Under the pieces are notes generated by a model that was not told the origin of the DNA, ran no database searches, and saw only the letters and a program-made list of their open reading frames with translations. 64,000 bases of DNA, taken from assembly GCF_037975245.1 (NCBI RefSeq), contig NC_092570.1:7937001-8001000 (forward strand), in the 5' to 3' direction. Shown in pieces: positions 1 through 10,800 of this stretch. The stretch comes from Apostichopus japonicus (taxonomy: Eukaryota; Echinodermata; Holothuroidea; Aspidochirotida; Stichopodidae). Position 1 is the stretch's first letter, and each line of letters opens with the position of its first letter. The position numbers were made by a program, and so were the translations under genes.

Positions 1-1442
1 ATCATCAGACGGATCATCAGACCAGTTGTCAAATGATACATATATAAATATATACACATATCTATGTATATAAGTGATGTATGATTGCAATCTCTGTATT
101 TGCAGTTAGTGTGTGCATGAATTAGTACCTTTCTAGTTTCTACTAATAATCTTTGAATATTCATTGTGATAGTGTCCACCTCCTCCACCCCCACCCAATA
201 TTGCAGAAATTATTGAAACTGTTAGATTATCATTCTGCATATATTGAATTCATACTAAGGATGCAGAAATTGTGTCTTTCAGCATCAAATGGAAAAAGTG
301 TATGACTCAATAAAATTGATTGGGTCTAAAAATCTTAGGAAGTGTCATCATTCAACCAGTTGCTATCTTATTTTGAAAGAAAATATTTAAATATTAAGTT
401 TGGTAAAAAAAAAATATTTGTATTAATTTTATTCTGTGTAGAATTATACCTAATTAATAACATGATAACCCCCCCCCCCCCCCCAAAAAAAAAGAATTAT
501 GTATTTTATCATATCTTCACTAATATTAAAAAGCCTTTTATTTGGAGTGTTACACTCAAAGGAAGGGGGCATAAAGGAATGAAAGAGGGGCCGGCCCTGT
601 TTAATAATTGAACACCACACATGAATATGCATTAGATTATGAGGTGTTCTTTTGGTGAATGAACCCCTGCAAACAAATTGGGAAACAAATAAATATTCAA
701 ATGAGGTAGGAAAAATGGTGGCGCTGTGAATGTTGCCATGGCAATTGATGCATGTGCAATCTTTCCGGACTGCTTTTGTAAATTGGCCTTCCTTGTGTAT
801 GTTTTGCGAATGTAAACTTGTAATTGTGTTGTGCAGATGTAACCATGTTGTTATGTAGGTAGGTATGATCCTCTCACAAGTACTATTCTTAAGGATTTTT
901 GTTTTTTTTATTTCTCTGTAGATTCACAATAATAATTACATTTGCCCTGTTTTAGTGATTGTTTTATTGTTTAGTAGTTGTTTATGTGTCATGTGTATTT
1001 GCATAATCCCGATAATATCTAGTAATTGTGTGTTTGTTTACCTTAATTAACCTAAGCCCTGCAAATGTTGCAAAGCTAATTTACCGACTGACGGAGATAA
1101 CTTATTTAGATACCTGTTTATAACAAAGACTGTAATAACTGAACATGTAGCTTGTATACAGTGGCTTGTATACAGCCGTACATAGATCAGTATTTACCTC
1201 CGTACAATTTCCTGTATGACGACAAAAAAAAAAGAAGGAAAAATGAAAACAACAGCTTGTAACAGAAAATGTTCATTGTGTCATGGAAAGAAATGGGGCC
1301 CAAAAATTACACTTTTTTCTGATGGGTTTACAGATCATAATTGTGTTTTTACTTTCTTAGTAAATCCAGATAATTTTTTTTTTTTTAAATTACAGTCCTA
1401 TCACACATATACTAATTCTGTCTTTTCTTGTTCTTATTGTAG
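1..1442. other. intron upstream of first visible exon
   Basis: AT-rich DNA with a C14/A9 run near 470-493 and no exon that I can support. The next visible exon starts in phase 2, so this must be the 3' part of a DOCK intron. Short open frames here run through low-complexity tracts and are not coding. Confidence 0.7.
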
Positions 1443-1479
1443 TTGGATACGCATGGCTTCCAATCTTGCAGAATAATAT
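1443..1479 (+). CDS. DOCK9: DOCK exon 1 of 34 in window: end of DHR-1 (C2) domain
   Basis: A 37-nt exon after the acceptor ttcttattgtag, with donor gtaagt at 1480. In phase 2 it reads GYAWLPILQNN, the conserved C-terminal strand of the DOCK DHR-1 domain (family form GYAWLPLL or GYSWLPLL). It is too short for ORF finders, but its phase joins exactly to the exon at 1899. DHR-1 is a C2-like phosphoinositide-binding module. The following intron holds a C/CA-rich microsatellite at about 1620-1660. Confidence 0.85.
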
Positions 1480-1633
1480 GTAAGTCAAAAGTTGCTTTGA
1501 ATTGAATTTAAATTGAATGAAAACTATTAAGTAGATGGGGTGGGTTGCATATGTATGAGGCAGGTGTGAAGGGGTAAAAACTGGAGCAAACTACCTCCAT
1601 TTTGCACCGACCACCACCCCCAACCCCCCCCCC

Positions 1634-1665
<32 letters not shown>

Positions 1666-1898
1666 ACCACAACCACCAGTTCAACATGGGTTATTGAAAT
1701 TTTAATGTAACAAACTTGCATTATAAATGAATACTTTCATTATATTTGAAAGACAAATAAAATGGTTGAAATGTAATACCATTAGTACACATGCCAAGAC
1801 TATCCCAATAAATGTCTACTGAATCACAATATATGAATGTATGAATATCACAGTATTGGTGTGATTGATGTATTTATTTATGTTTTGTTTCTGCTTAG

Positions 1899-1986
1899 GC
1901 CATCAGTTGGAGAGAAGGCTGTTCCTGTGAGTGCCACACTACCCCCTAGATATCTCAGTGCCAAGAAAGACCCAACCACTGGAAAG
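1899..1986 (+). CDS. DOCK9: DOCK exon 2: DHR-1 C-terminal edge
   Basis: Acceptor tttctgcttag, donor gtgagt. Continuing the split Met codon from the previous exon it reads ...AVPVSATLPPRYLSAKKDP..., matching the family pattern of IPVSANLPxxYL that closes DHR-1. It ends in phase 0 at GK. The following intron (1987-2668) contains a C-rich simple tract (about 2117-2148) and a degenerate repeat with a hammerhead-like core at 2469-2585. Confidence 0.92.
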
Positions 1987-2468
1987 GTGAGTTTTATAAT
2001 GAACGCTATTGTGCTGTTTTGACTGTGGTGTCTTTTGGTTACGTCTAAACCGTGTCTAGCTCGAAACGGATTGACGTATTAATTCCATCGTTGATCCTCA
2101 CCCCATTCCCTTAGAGACACCCCCACCCCCACCCCACCCCCACCCCCATGATGACATCAACACATTTGAGTTGGAATCCTGTTTCGACAGTCCTTAATAT
2201 CCTCATTTTGACAGTCAGGACAAAATTACATAAATGTAAGGCAAGTTTTACAACTTTCTTCTGGTTATTTTCATCTATTGTTTCATCCTCTTTGCATTGG
2301 TTAAAAGGATTATTGAAGTCTGTAAGTTTGAATAGTAATTATAAATATATACAAATATAGGTAATACAGAGCATGTGAACTGAATTTTGAATTGTCACCT
2401 ATAATAGTCAACTAATTTCATCCAAAGTGAAATCACTTTCGGTCAGTCCTCTTAATTAATTTTTATTA

Positions 2469-2570
2469 GCCTCTGAAGAAGATCCTGCTAAGATCGTAAC
2501 GTCAGGCCAGCTTATTTGTACACATTCTCTTACACAGGCTCTCTAGTGGATAAGCAGTTTGCTAACGGTT
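2469..2570 (+). repeat. degenerate repeat with hammerhead-like core
   Basis: gcctctgaagaagatcctgc followed by a second gatc arm, gtaac and gtcaggcc. The short arms gcct and aggc can pair, the core CTGAAGA is intact, and the GAAA box is mutated to GTAA. The downstream flank (cacaggctctctagtggata) is shared with the inverted copy at 44553. Confidence 0.6.
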
Positions 2571-2668
2571 TTATTTTATTTTAATATAATTGAACATTGA
2601 AGTTCGCATTTTCTTTTTTGTATTCATAAGTTTGATTCCGATTTCATTTTTTTAATAATAATTCACAG

Positions 2669-2842
2669 AGTTCGGGGCCAGAAGTGAAGTGGGTGGACGG
2701 CGGCAAGGAACTGCTGAAAGTTAATCTTCGACTGAAGTCAACGATTTACACCGAGAACCAACATCTTAACAACTTCTTTGCTCAGTGCAGTAAATGGGAT
2801 GGAGACACTCAGTCAAGCCTGCTCATCATACAGAGTATAAAG
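2669..2842 (+). CDS. DOCK9: DOCK exon 3: start of helical middle region
   Basis: Acceptor aattcacag, donor gtaaga, 58 codons in phase 0. It contains SGPEVKWVDGGKELLKV, matching the family's PEIKWVDGGKPLLKI, and IYTENQHLNNFF, matching VYTQDQHLHNFF. This is the segment joining DHR-1 to the armadillo-like helical region. It ends ...IIQSIK. Confidence 0.95.
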
Positions 2843-3360
2843 GTAAGAGGAAGAAGAGGTTGCAGGTATCTTCTCCCTGATATAAAAAATATAAAATGAA
2901 ACAAAAAATCTCCCCGTTTTACGTACCTTGTTTCGAAAACAGAATTGAAGACATCGGAACACCGGTTGTGGTCCTCTTCCTCTTTGTAACTTTTGGGCGA
3001 AAAATTGAGACCTTTGTCCACTCAGTGCAGGGACTGACTTTTGCATTCGACCTGGACTATATCAACATTTTTATTTATGTTTTTTTATTTCTTAATATTT
3101 TTGGCTATATGCAAAAATAATTCATTTTCAATTGCGAGATGAGCAACATCCCACCAGCTGCCACATTTGGTTTTCTCTATAAGTTTGTCTTCTTACTAAA
3201 AGTAGAAACACTTTATTTTACAAACTAGAAACAAATCATTTTTTGATCGTTCTGTACATTTTAAGACTGAAGTTTTCAAGTATTCTCGGGCGAGAACAAT
3301 GTGAAAACATTGACAAACATCCACTCACAGTTGATCAGTGCCTCTTCATCATCTCTGAAC

Positions 3361-3590
3361 TAGGTAGTAATTCAAGAATCTTTGATGACACATGTCATCC
3401 ACTGACCTTTGACCTGCACTCCTCTTCCAGGTTATGGTATTAATCTAAGAATCTTTGATGACACATGTCATCCACTGACCTTTGACCTGCACTCCTCTTC
3501 CAGGTTATGGTATTAATCTAAGAATCTTTTGATGACACATGTCGTCCACTGACCTTTGACCTGCTCTCTTTCTCCTCCAGGCTATGCATG
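3361..3590. repeat. tandem repeat of about 75 bp copying the exon 4 acceptor
   Basis: Three units of agaatctttgatgacacatg / tcatccactgacctttgacc / tgcactcctcttccag. The third is the genuine acceptor at 3580. The first bases after each AG also match (gttatgg, gttatgg, gctatgc). Decoy use at 3503 gives VMVLI and a stop. Confidence 0.9.
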
Positions 3591-3696
3591 CGGTGGAATC
3601 TAGCATATTGATCAATTTCTTCCCGGTCATCCTCAATCAGCTTTTTAAACTCCTTTCGTTCTCCCAGATGGAGGATCTACAGAAAAATATCGTTAG
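3581..3696 (+). CDS. DOCK9: DOCK exon 4: helical region
   Basis: Acceptor ctttctcctccag, donor gtgagc. It contains FFPVILNQLFKLL, the DOCK-D signature FLPTILNQLFRVL, and ends in phase 2 inside an Arg codon. The intron upstream carries two further copies of the acceptor region (AG at 3430 and 3503), made by a tandem duplication of about 75 bp. Confidence 0.95.
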
Positions 3697-3890
3697 GTGA
3701 GCAAAAAACCAAAACATTATATTTAATAATTTTTTTATATTTCTCTCTGCGGTTCAAGTCTTTGGCTGTAAAAAGAAGCAAGCGATACCTCTGATATGAA
3801 TTTTGAAAGTAATGAAGATCCCAAAGATTAAAAGAAATGAGAGCATGTTTTATTATTTCCTTCTTCCCTTTTTTCTTTCCGTGGCGTTAG

Positions 3891-3960
3891 GTTAATAGTG
3901 TTTATCATCTCTGAGGTCTCCAACGAAGGACGAGACGATGTACTCCACTCCTACGTCAAA
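3891..3960 (+). CDS. DOCK9: DOCK exon 5: helical region
   Basis: Acceptor gtggcgttag, donor gtaagt, 70 nt. It completes the Arg codon and reads LIVFIISEVSNEGRDDVLHSY, equivalent to the family helix followed by LxSYVK. The following intron (3961-4625) holds a direct duplication of about 132 bp at 4250-4520. Confidence 0.92.
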
Positions 3961-4249
3961 GTAAGTCTCACAAAAAACTCTCGCTTTTATGACGAATGTG
4001 AATCAATCCGTTCGATTAGAGGTCAATGATGGAATATGTTGCTTGTTATAGTTTAGTGCCCTTGAACAAAGTACTAGTCAAGCAATATCGAAGTAAACAT
4101 TGATTCTAGTTGACTAGCTTTCTCCTGAAATGTCACCAACCGATGCAATCTGAATTTCCACGATTTGCTTCTGCTTTGAAAATGGTTCCGTGAAAGCAGA
4201 CTACAAACTGTGGAAGGCTAATATTATTCTTAATTCCAAATCGCTCTGT

Positions 4250-4520
4250 TTATATATATTGCTGTATGAAAATTTTTACGGGCTATTGGTAATAGCCAGT
4301 AACAGTAACTGAATGGTGGATGGTGATTACCACCATCTCATAGAGAGATTAATAGCTTAGTGGTACAAAGAACTTCCTGAGATATAGATATCGCTGTATG
4401 GAAATCTTTACAGGCTATTGGTAATAGCCGGTAACAGTTACTGAATGGTGGGTGGTGATCACCAACATGTCATAGAAAGATAGCTGGCTCAGTGGTGTAA
4501 AGAACTTTGTGAGATATCTG
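4250..4520. repeat. 132-bp direct duplication
   Basis: Two copies, offset 132 bp, share gctgtatgaaaattt/gctgtatggaaatct, ggctattggtaatagcc, actgaatggtgg and aaagaactt. Intronic, non-coding. Confidence 0.85.
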
Positions 4521-4625
4521 GTACAAATCTTACCAAAATGCTGTTAAGTTCTTTCCAAATTTCTTGTCAGTTCTTGATTCAGGTCTTTTATATATTTATT
4601 TATTTTTTTTGCAATTTGCTTGCAG

Positions 4626-4748
4626 TTTGTTTTTGAAACCCAGAAGGGCACCAACAAGCAGAAGGCCGTCCATGAGGACCTCGTCACCTGCGTGGCTGCA
4701 TTGCTCCGCCCAAGTACTGATTCCTGGATCATAAAACCTCTCATGAAG
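4626..4748 (+). CDS. DOCK9: DOCK exon 6: helical region
   Basis: Acceptor tttgcttgcag, donor gtaaca directly before a long (TA)n tract. 41 codons, phase 0 to 0. KAVHEDLVTCVAALLRPS matches the family's KTVHEELTKSMTTILKPS. The following intron consists of the (TA)n tract (4753-4860) and a small hAT-like element (4876-5297). Confidence 0.95.
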
Positions 4749-4750
4749 GT

Positions 4751-4864
<114 letters not shown>

Positions 4865-4875
4865 AGATATATACA

Positions 4876-5297
4876 CAGGGATGTGCCCACACTGGGCGGC
4901 CCCGCCCATCACTAAAAAGTACCGCTAAATCATGAATCCGGCCCAGCACTATTTTTATCTAAAATCTCAACATTCCTAACAATATATTCAACATAAATTG
5001 GGCCTAGCCTATGCCAAAATCATACAGACTAAAAATGCATCAGTTACACATGTCAGAGACATTACTTACGGCTCTCAATCTGTCCCTTGTAAAATTTCTT
5101 TGAAACAAACTAATAACTTTTACCAGGTACATAATATATTTCACTAAAAAAATATTCAAAAATGTAAATTTTTAGCAAAACTAGTACTTGTGTATGTGCT
5201 TAAAAAGCTACACAAGTGCCAGCATTTGGCATCTGAGCACCTTCAAAAAAAGGCAATCAGTATAACCGGCCCTCAGGAAATCCTGGGCACATCCCTG
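4876..5297. mobile_element. non-autonomous hAT-like element
   Basis: The ends cagggatgtgccca and tgggcacatccctg are perfect 14-bp inverted repeats of a hAT-type terminus. Flanking octamers TATATACA and TAAATATA agree at six of eight positions, consistent with a decayed 8-bp target duplication in a TA-rich site. Length 422 bp, no transposase. Confidence 0.8.
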
Positions 5298-5521
5298 TAA
5301 ATATATATAGATAACTTCTATACTACTATCTTTTCTCGTGATTCCATTTCCTTTGAACTATCACTCTGTCAATCTCAGTTTTAATTTTTAAATTGATTTC
5401 ACTTTTCTTTGTTTTGTGACAATTATTCCAAGATGTGGACGTTTTCTCCGATAATTTTTTCTGTGAAGCTGTGAACTCATAGTAAATAAGTAACGTCATC
5501 TGTTCTCGTCTTGCTCCGTAG

Positions 5522-5740
5522 CATCTTTGGTTCTTCTTTGCCATCCTCACGAAGAGCATGGCCCAGAATCTCATCCAGACCGAGATGCTGGCCGCTCCGC
5601 GACACAAGAGGTTCCAACCGAGCTTCGAGCAGGGAGTGGAAACGCTGGTGCGGGTCCTGGGACCTCACATCTTACAAAAGTACAAAGAGCATCATGATGA
5701 AGCCAAAGTAGCAAATTACCATCTGGCTCACTTTATCAAG
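5522..5740 (+). CDS. DOCK9: DOCK exon 7: helical region
   Basis: Acceptor ttgctccgtag, donor gtaaga, 73 codons. It contains HLWFFFAILTKSMAQNLI, the strong DOCK-D signature SWFFFxxLxKSMAQHLI, then RHKRFQPSFEQGVETLV and ANYHLAHFIK (family ANHSLAVFIK). The exon is visibly richer in GC than the flanking intron. The following intron (5741-6522) has a C-rich tract near 5918 and nothing else that I can name. Confidence 0.96.
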
Positions 5741-6522
5741 GTAAGATTTCAGTTTTGAATTTCAAATTTATTTTTCATATCTTCGTACAAGATAAATACA
5801 ACATAACATGACAGTAGGAAGGTTAACATATGAAGGACACTAGAATAAACAGCAAGGCTGTTATCTCAGCTAGTGACCAAGAGAGTGATGCATGTGGAAT
5901 GGTTGAACCACCCAACACCCCCCCCCCCCCTCCCTCCCCAACAACCTACCACTCAGGTCATCATGATGAGGTTATCCGTATCACATAAGTTAACAAAAAG
6001 TAAGATAGAAGAAAAAAACAAAGTAATATGTATTGTCAATTATTCAATTATTGTCCTTTAACATTGGTGGCAGCGGTGGGATGTATGGCACTATCAATAT
6101 TGACACCTGCAGGGATCACTGTAATAACCAATTTAAATTAATGTTGTAACATGTAATGTGTACAGTGACCCCCCATCTTGGAAAAAAAAGGGAAAAAATA
6201 AAAATGGGAAATGTAGTACTCGAGTAACAGTCGGGGAAAGAGTATTCTGGACAAAAGACATTTCTGGTATGGTTGACCAACTTGGAATTTGGTTTTCCTA
6301 CAGAATTATCGTAAAAATGGTTTGACTGGTACAACAGCAACATTGATAATATCTGTTGTCCCATACTAGAAAATTGTATGACCTCAAAACTACCAGAAAA
6401 TCTGTAAAAGAAACTTTGTTTTGTTTGGAAACGATTGTTACTCTTTAAGTTACTGTTTCACCCATCTCCTAATATTTTATTACCCTTCTTGACTTTTTCT
6501 TTTTTTCTTCATTTTTCCTCAG

Positions 6523-6606
6523 AACTGCTTCACGTACATGGATCGTGGTTTTGTCTTCCGGCTCATAAACTGCTACCTAGAAAGCTTTCAGGATATAGAA
6601 CACAAG
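6523..6606 (+). CDS. DOCK9: DOCK exon 8: helical region
   Basis: Acceptor tttttcctcag, donor gtaaca, 28 codons. NCFTYMDRGFVFRLINCYL matches the invariant family string CFTFMDRGFVFK(M/Q)(V/I)NNYI. The following intron (6607-7719) includes one copy of a dispersed repeat (about 7000-7330), also seen at 60565-60800. Confidence 0.96.
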
Positions 6607-6999
6607 GTAACAGAGATTGTCAATCTTACTCTCTTTTTCACACCCCAGCCCCACCCCTTACCCAGCCCCACCCCTCACCCCACCCCTACTCTGCTCCACC
6701 ACCAAGTATTTTATACATGGTCAAGAAAATGATCACCATCATTTCAAATTTCATCTGACTTGAATAGCGGCACAAATCATTTTGCTCCTATGAAATGTGA
6801 GAGGAGTTCTCTGCTTTTGATGGAAAACTTGTTGTAGATTAGCAACATGGTCCCTCAAAAGTAGTGTCGTTTGACAATTTTACGGTGCTGCGTACATTAT
6901 AGAACGATATTTTGATGCCAGGTTTATGAATCAAGAACATACCTTTGAAACTGATGGAAAAGGGCACATTCTTAAACGGTCATCCGAGATGACCATTTC

Positions 7000-7330
7000 T
7001 GTTTGGACAACCAAAATCAGCTTTGTCATCAAATATCAAATTCAGATTGCATTGTAACTAAATGCTCCCAGGAAGAAGTAAATTGATAACTTGATACATC
7101 CCTCCATCACTTTGGAGAAACTGAATAAAAAATAGTGGTAGTACCTATGATCTACAGAAAGGGAAGTTTTACTGATCCAAAGCTGGTGTTTATTCACCAA
7201 ACCTACATATCTAACACGGATAGTCTCAAATAAGCTAGTGTAAGCCTTCCAGATCCTTGGGTCTCTAAACTAAACTAAATTATCTCTTCTACAGAGTACA
7301 AATTGGTCATTTCTTTATCATTGTGACAGA
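7000..7330. repeat. dispersed repeat, copy 1 (partner at 60565-60800)
   Basis: Shares tttctgtttggacaaccaa, tcaaattcagatt, gctggtgtt and attcacca in the same order with 60565-60800. Unknown non-coding family. Confidence 0.65.
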
Positions 7331-7719
7331 TTTATCCGGAGAACTATCTGTGCTTTACGATTAATCAAAATGTAAAAAGTCAGCTTTGGCATACATAAGT
7401 AAAAAAAGAAACTCATTCCCCACTGTAAGCATTGAGAATCAATCCATTTGTTGAGATACAACAAGAGTTCTTCAATTTATTTTATTTTTTACATGGAAGA
7501 GGTTTCATGCAATATACTCTTTGATATTTTCATAGGGACACCACCCATCCTACTTTTTGCTATGAAACTCATATCTTACATCATTCATTACCTTATAGTA
7601 ATAACTTCCATAAATCTGCTATAATAATATGGTAGCTTGACATTTTTATGGTCTTTGTAGGAGTTTTTTTAATTTTGTGAAATGTTTAACATCGGATTCA
7701 ACTGTTTTCTTATTTACAG

Positions 7720-7831
7720 CCTCTTTACGAGATGAAATTTGAAATGATCCGAGTGGTATGTCGCCATGAACATTACATCGCCCTCAACTTGCCACTTCAG
7801 AAGAAAGGACAAGTCAAACACCAGTTGAAGA
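7720..7831 (+). CDS. DOCK9: DOCK exon 9: helical region
   Basis: Acceptor tcttatttacag, donor gtgagt, ending in phase 1. It contains PLYEMKFEMIRVVCRHEHYI, matching the family's [24 protein letters not shown]. The next coding exon is about 9 kb away and its phase fits exactly. Confidence 0.95.
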
Positions 7832-10800
7832 GTGAGTGTCTTTATCTTCACTGCCCTTATCTTGTCTTTGTCTTTAGTGTCTCAAAACCTTTTGTCTTTA
7901 TCTCTCATCGATGGTTCTCGAGAATCGTCTTCTTTTGCTCGATTCGTGTCTTCAAATCTGAATATTCTCTATGTCTAAATGTCCTGCTCAGGTTGTCTTT
8001 AGATGTCATAACTCTGATTGTTTGAATATTCAGATGTGATACTGAATATTAATGCACTAAAGATTTTGATTCTTATCAAATGTTTTATTTTTATTTTATT
8101 TTTATTTGTTATAAATGTCTTTATTTGTCCTGCTTATGAAGAAGTCCCACCACCATCAATCCATACCCAGAGTCTCCTGTTGTGTTATATTTTACAACAT
8201 TGCTAGATTTGATTCTTTCCAAAAATACCGCGGAGTTATATAATATGTTTTCTATGTGTGTTACAGTTTGTACTGCTCACAAGACACCCCCGCTATCACC
8301 ATGTGACATTTGGGCTCTCTGTTTGTACATTTCACATTATGTGTTTGCTTCCCTCCCTGAAGTATAAAAGTAGAGAGTTTTTGAAAATGCTCAGAGCAAG
8401 TAATTAATGCCAAGATGTAAAAATATGTCTGGCCAACAAAAATGTTGAGAATCTTATGAAGTTGATTACTCAACTCCTTCATTGAAACCTACATTTGGTG
8501 CAAAAAAGAAGGAAAAACAAATTTTGAGTGTGTCTAAGCGGCATCAAGTAGAATCTCATATTGAGTGATTCTCCGCAGGTTTAGGGAAAATTGGGCAATA
8601 TTCGATAAGTTTTGGGAATATTGAGTAGTGAAACTGATAATATGCCTAAGGTACAAGGGTTGCCCACTATGTCATTCATTTGATGCGATATTCATTCATC
8701 ATGGAACCCTTAACTTTTAAAATTGCACCAGTGATTCTTACCCAACATCTACCTCATATTCCTATGATATTCACATTAATATACCTGTCGTTACATTTAC
8801 AGCGGTTGGTTGGCTGGTGAAATAACCATTCTGGTCAAATCTGCTAGATATAGCAGATTTCACAAAACCCAATTTTTTCTTTGATTTTTTTTTTTTTTTT
8901 TCTTTCATCCTCCATTCCTTGTATTATTTATTGATTATTTATAGATTTTCTCAAGATTTTCATGATCTCTTTTCCTTTTTCGTTCTAACTTTCAATAAAA
9001 AGAGAAAGATAAAGATAAAGAAAGAGACAAAAGTACAAGCAAGAGTAAGTTTTAAGCTTGGCATGCACAAACCTAATCCACTTTAGATGATATTTATGGA
9101 TGTCTCTGTCTCAGGGGTTTAGACCATCGACTTAATATTATTATCCGTTCACGCCAGATTGATGTTGTTTTTGCGGGAATAAGTCGTTCGTCCGATGTGG
9201 CTAATACCACTAACGAATCTTAACTCGGGTTTGATCTGATTTTTGCGGTGTTTTTTTTTTTTTTGTCTGAACCTTATATCCTTGATGAAAATATTTACTC
9301 ATGTTGATATCATCTACATTAGCTTTCTTTAAACACGAAGAAATAAGAACCATTTGGTTCCATTTACCGACGACCAATTGTGATCTCTTTTTAGAATTAG
9401 ACACACAAATTAGAGCCAGAAATGTTACACTGGGAACAATTTTGTTTTTTGAAACAGGTTTTTTGTAGGAGAATGCTGGGACAAACTATTTGCCATTCAC
9501 AGACGACTTAAATTGATCAGAAAATCAAGATTAAAAAATGTTCATAAGTAGAAATCATAAATAACATCAAACAATTCATCGTCACTAGGATAACAAAAAG
9601 TTTTAATAGCAGTTTTAATAACACGGGATGTAGAAATTCAAAGTGTTACTGTGGGGAGATTCGGTCTATGTTCCAAAGTTGTAGAAAGGAGAGAGGAAGG
9701 GAGGGGGGGCAAGGCAGGCATTGGGGGAGGGGTTTAGGGCGTAGATTATGGAATTAGGACTTGAATAATAGGTAACAATAAGATCAATTTTTTTTTTACG
9801 TTATTTTTCTCACCGTTGTCTAAAACAATGTATCGTATTGTTGTTTCGTCTGTTATCGTGTACTATTGTAGGAGGGTAATTAAATGTCGGTGGTAGTGTC
9901 ACGTAACCCCTGGAGACTAACCCACCTTTATAATATATATATTTATCTCTTTGTCTGTCTCTTGTAACAGCTACTCCTTCTTCCTGTAACATCTATTCCA
10001 TTACTTCTAGTGGTAGGTATCATCTCTGTCCTCTTGTTGCATACCTGCTCAGATACATCGACAGTCTTCAAATGTCTAACTTGTGAAATTGTCAAATTCG
10101 ATTGTACCGGTATCTCATGTCTTCAAAATGAATAACTTTTGTTTCTTTCAAATGGATCAAAATGAACAATTGTGAAGGTGTCCCTCCCAAGGGCTAAAGA
10201 GAGAAAAAATGGGAATCTTTGGAAATTGTCAGCTTTTGAAATGATCGTTAAGGAGTTTATTGTGGTTAACTGGACACATTTGATTTTTATGGTAAATATT
10301 AATAGAACAAGTTTTGTTTATTTTAATGTCTAGAGTAAACAATACATTAGCCATTTCTTTCAAAATTGTGAGAGAAGTGCAGAAGAAAATGTTATTAGCA
10401 CTTCTCACATAAACAACATCACTTGGATAAATAATATTGACTCTTCAGTTATGTAAATATTTGTAAAGAAAGTGCAGGAAAAGAATTGATTTTAACAAAT
10501 TTATACATTGAATACCCTTGTCATTTTCCTTCTGAAATTCAAACTTCAAAAATTATATTTAACCAGATTTTTGTATCCTTCTGTAAAATTGATAGACTTC
10601 ATTAGGCCCCTTTAGAACATAAAATTTTGTTGAAAAATAAACTCTTTAATGTCAGTTTCTTCATAAAATGTCAGAAAAAGTCAGAATAGATGCTGGTATT
10701 GTTTCTATTTGAACATTTCACAAGTTGGACATGGTTTGCTTTCATCATCACAGATTACTTGTCTTGGTGGAATTTTTCTTTTCAGTTGAATGGTTAACAT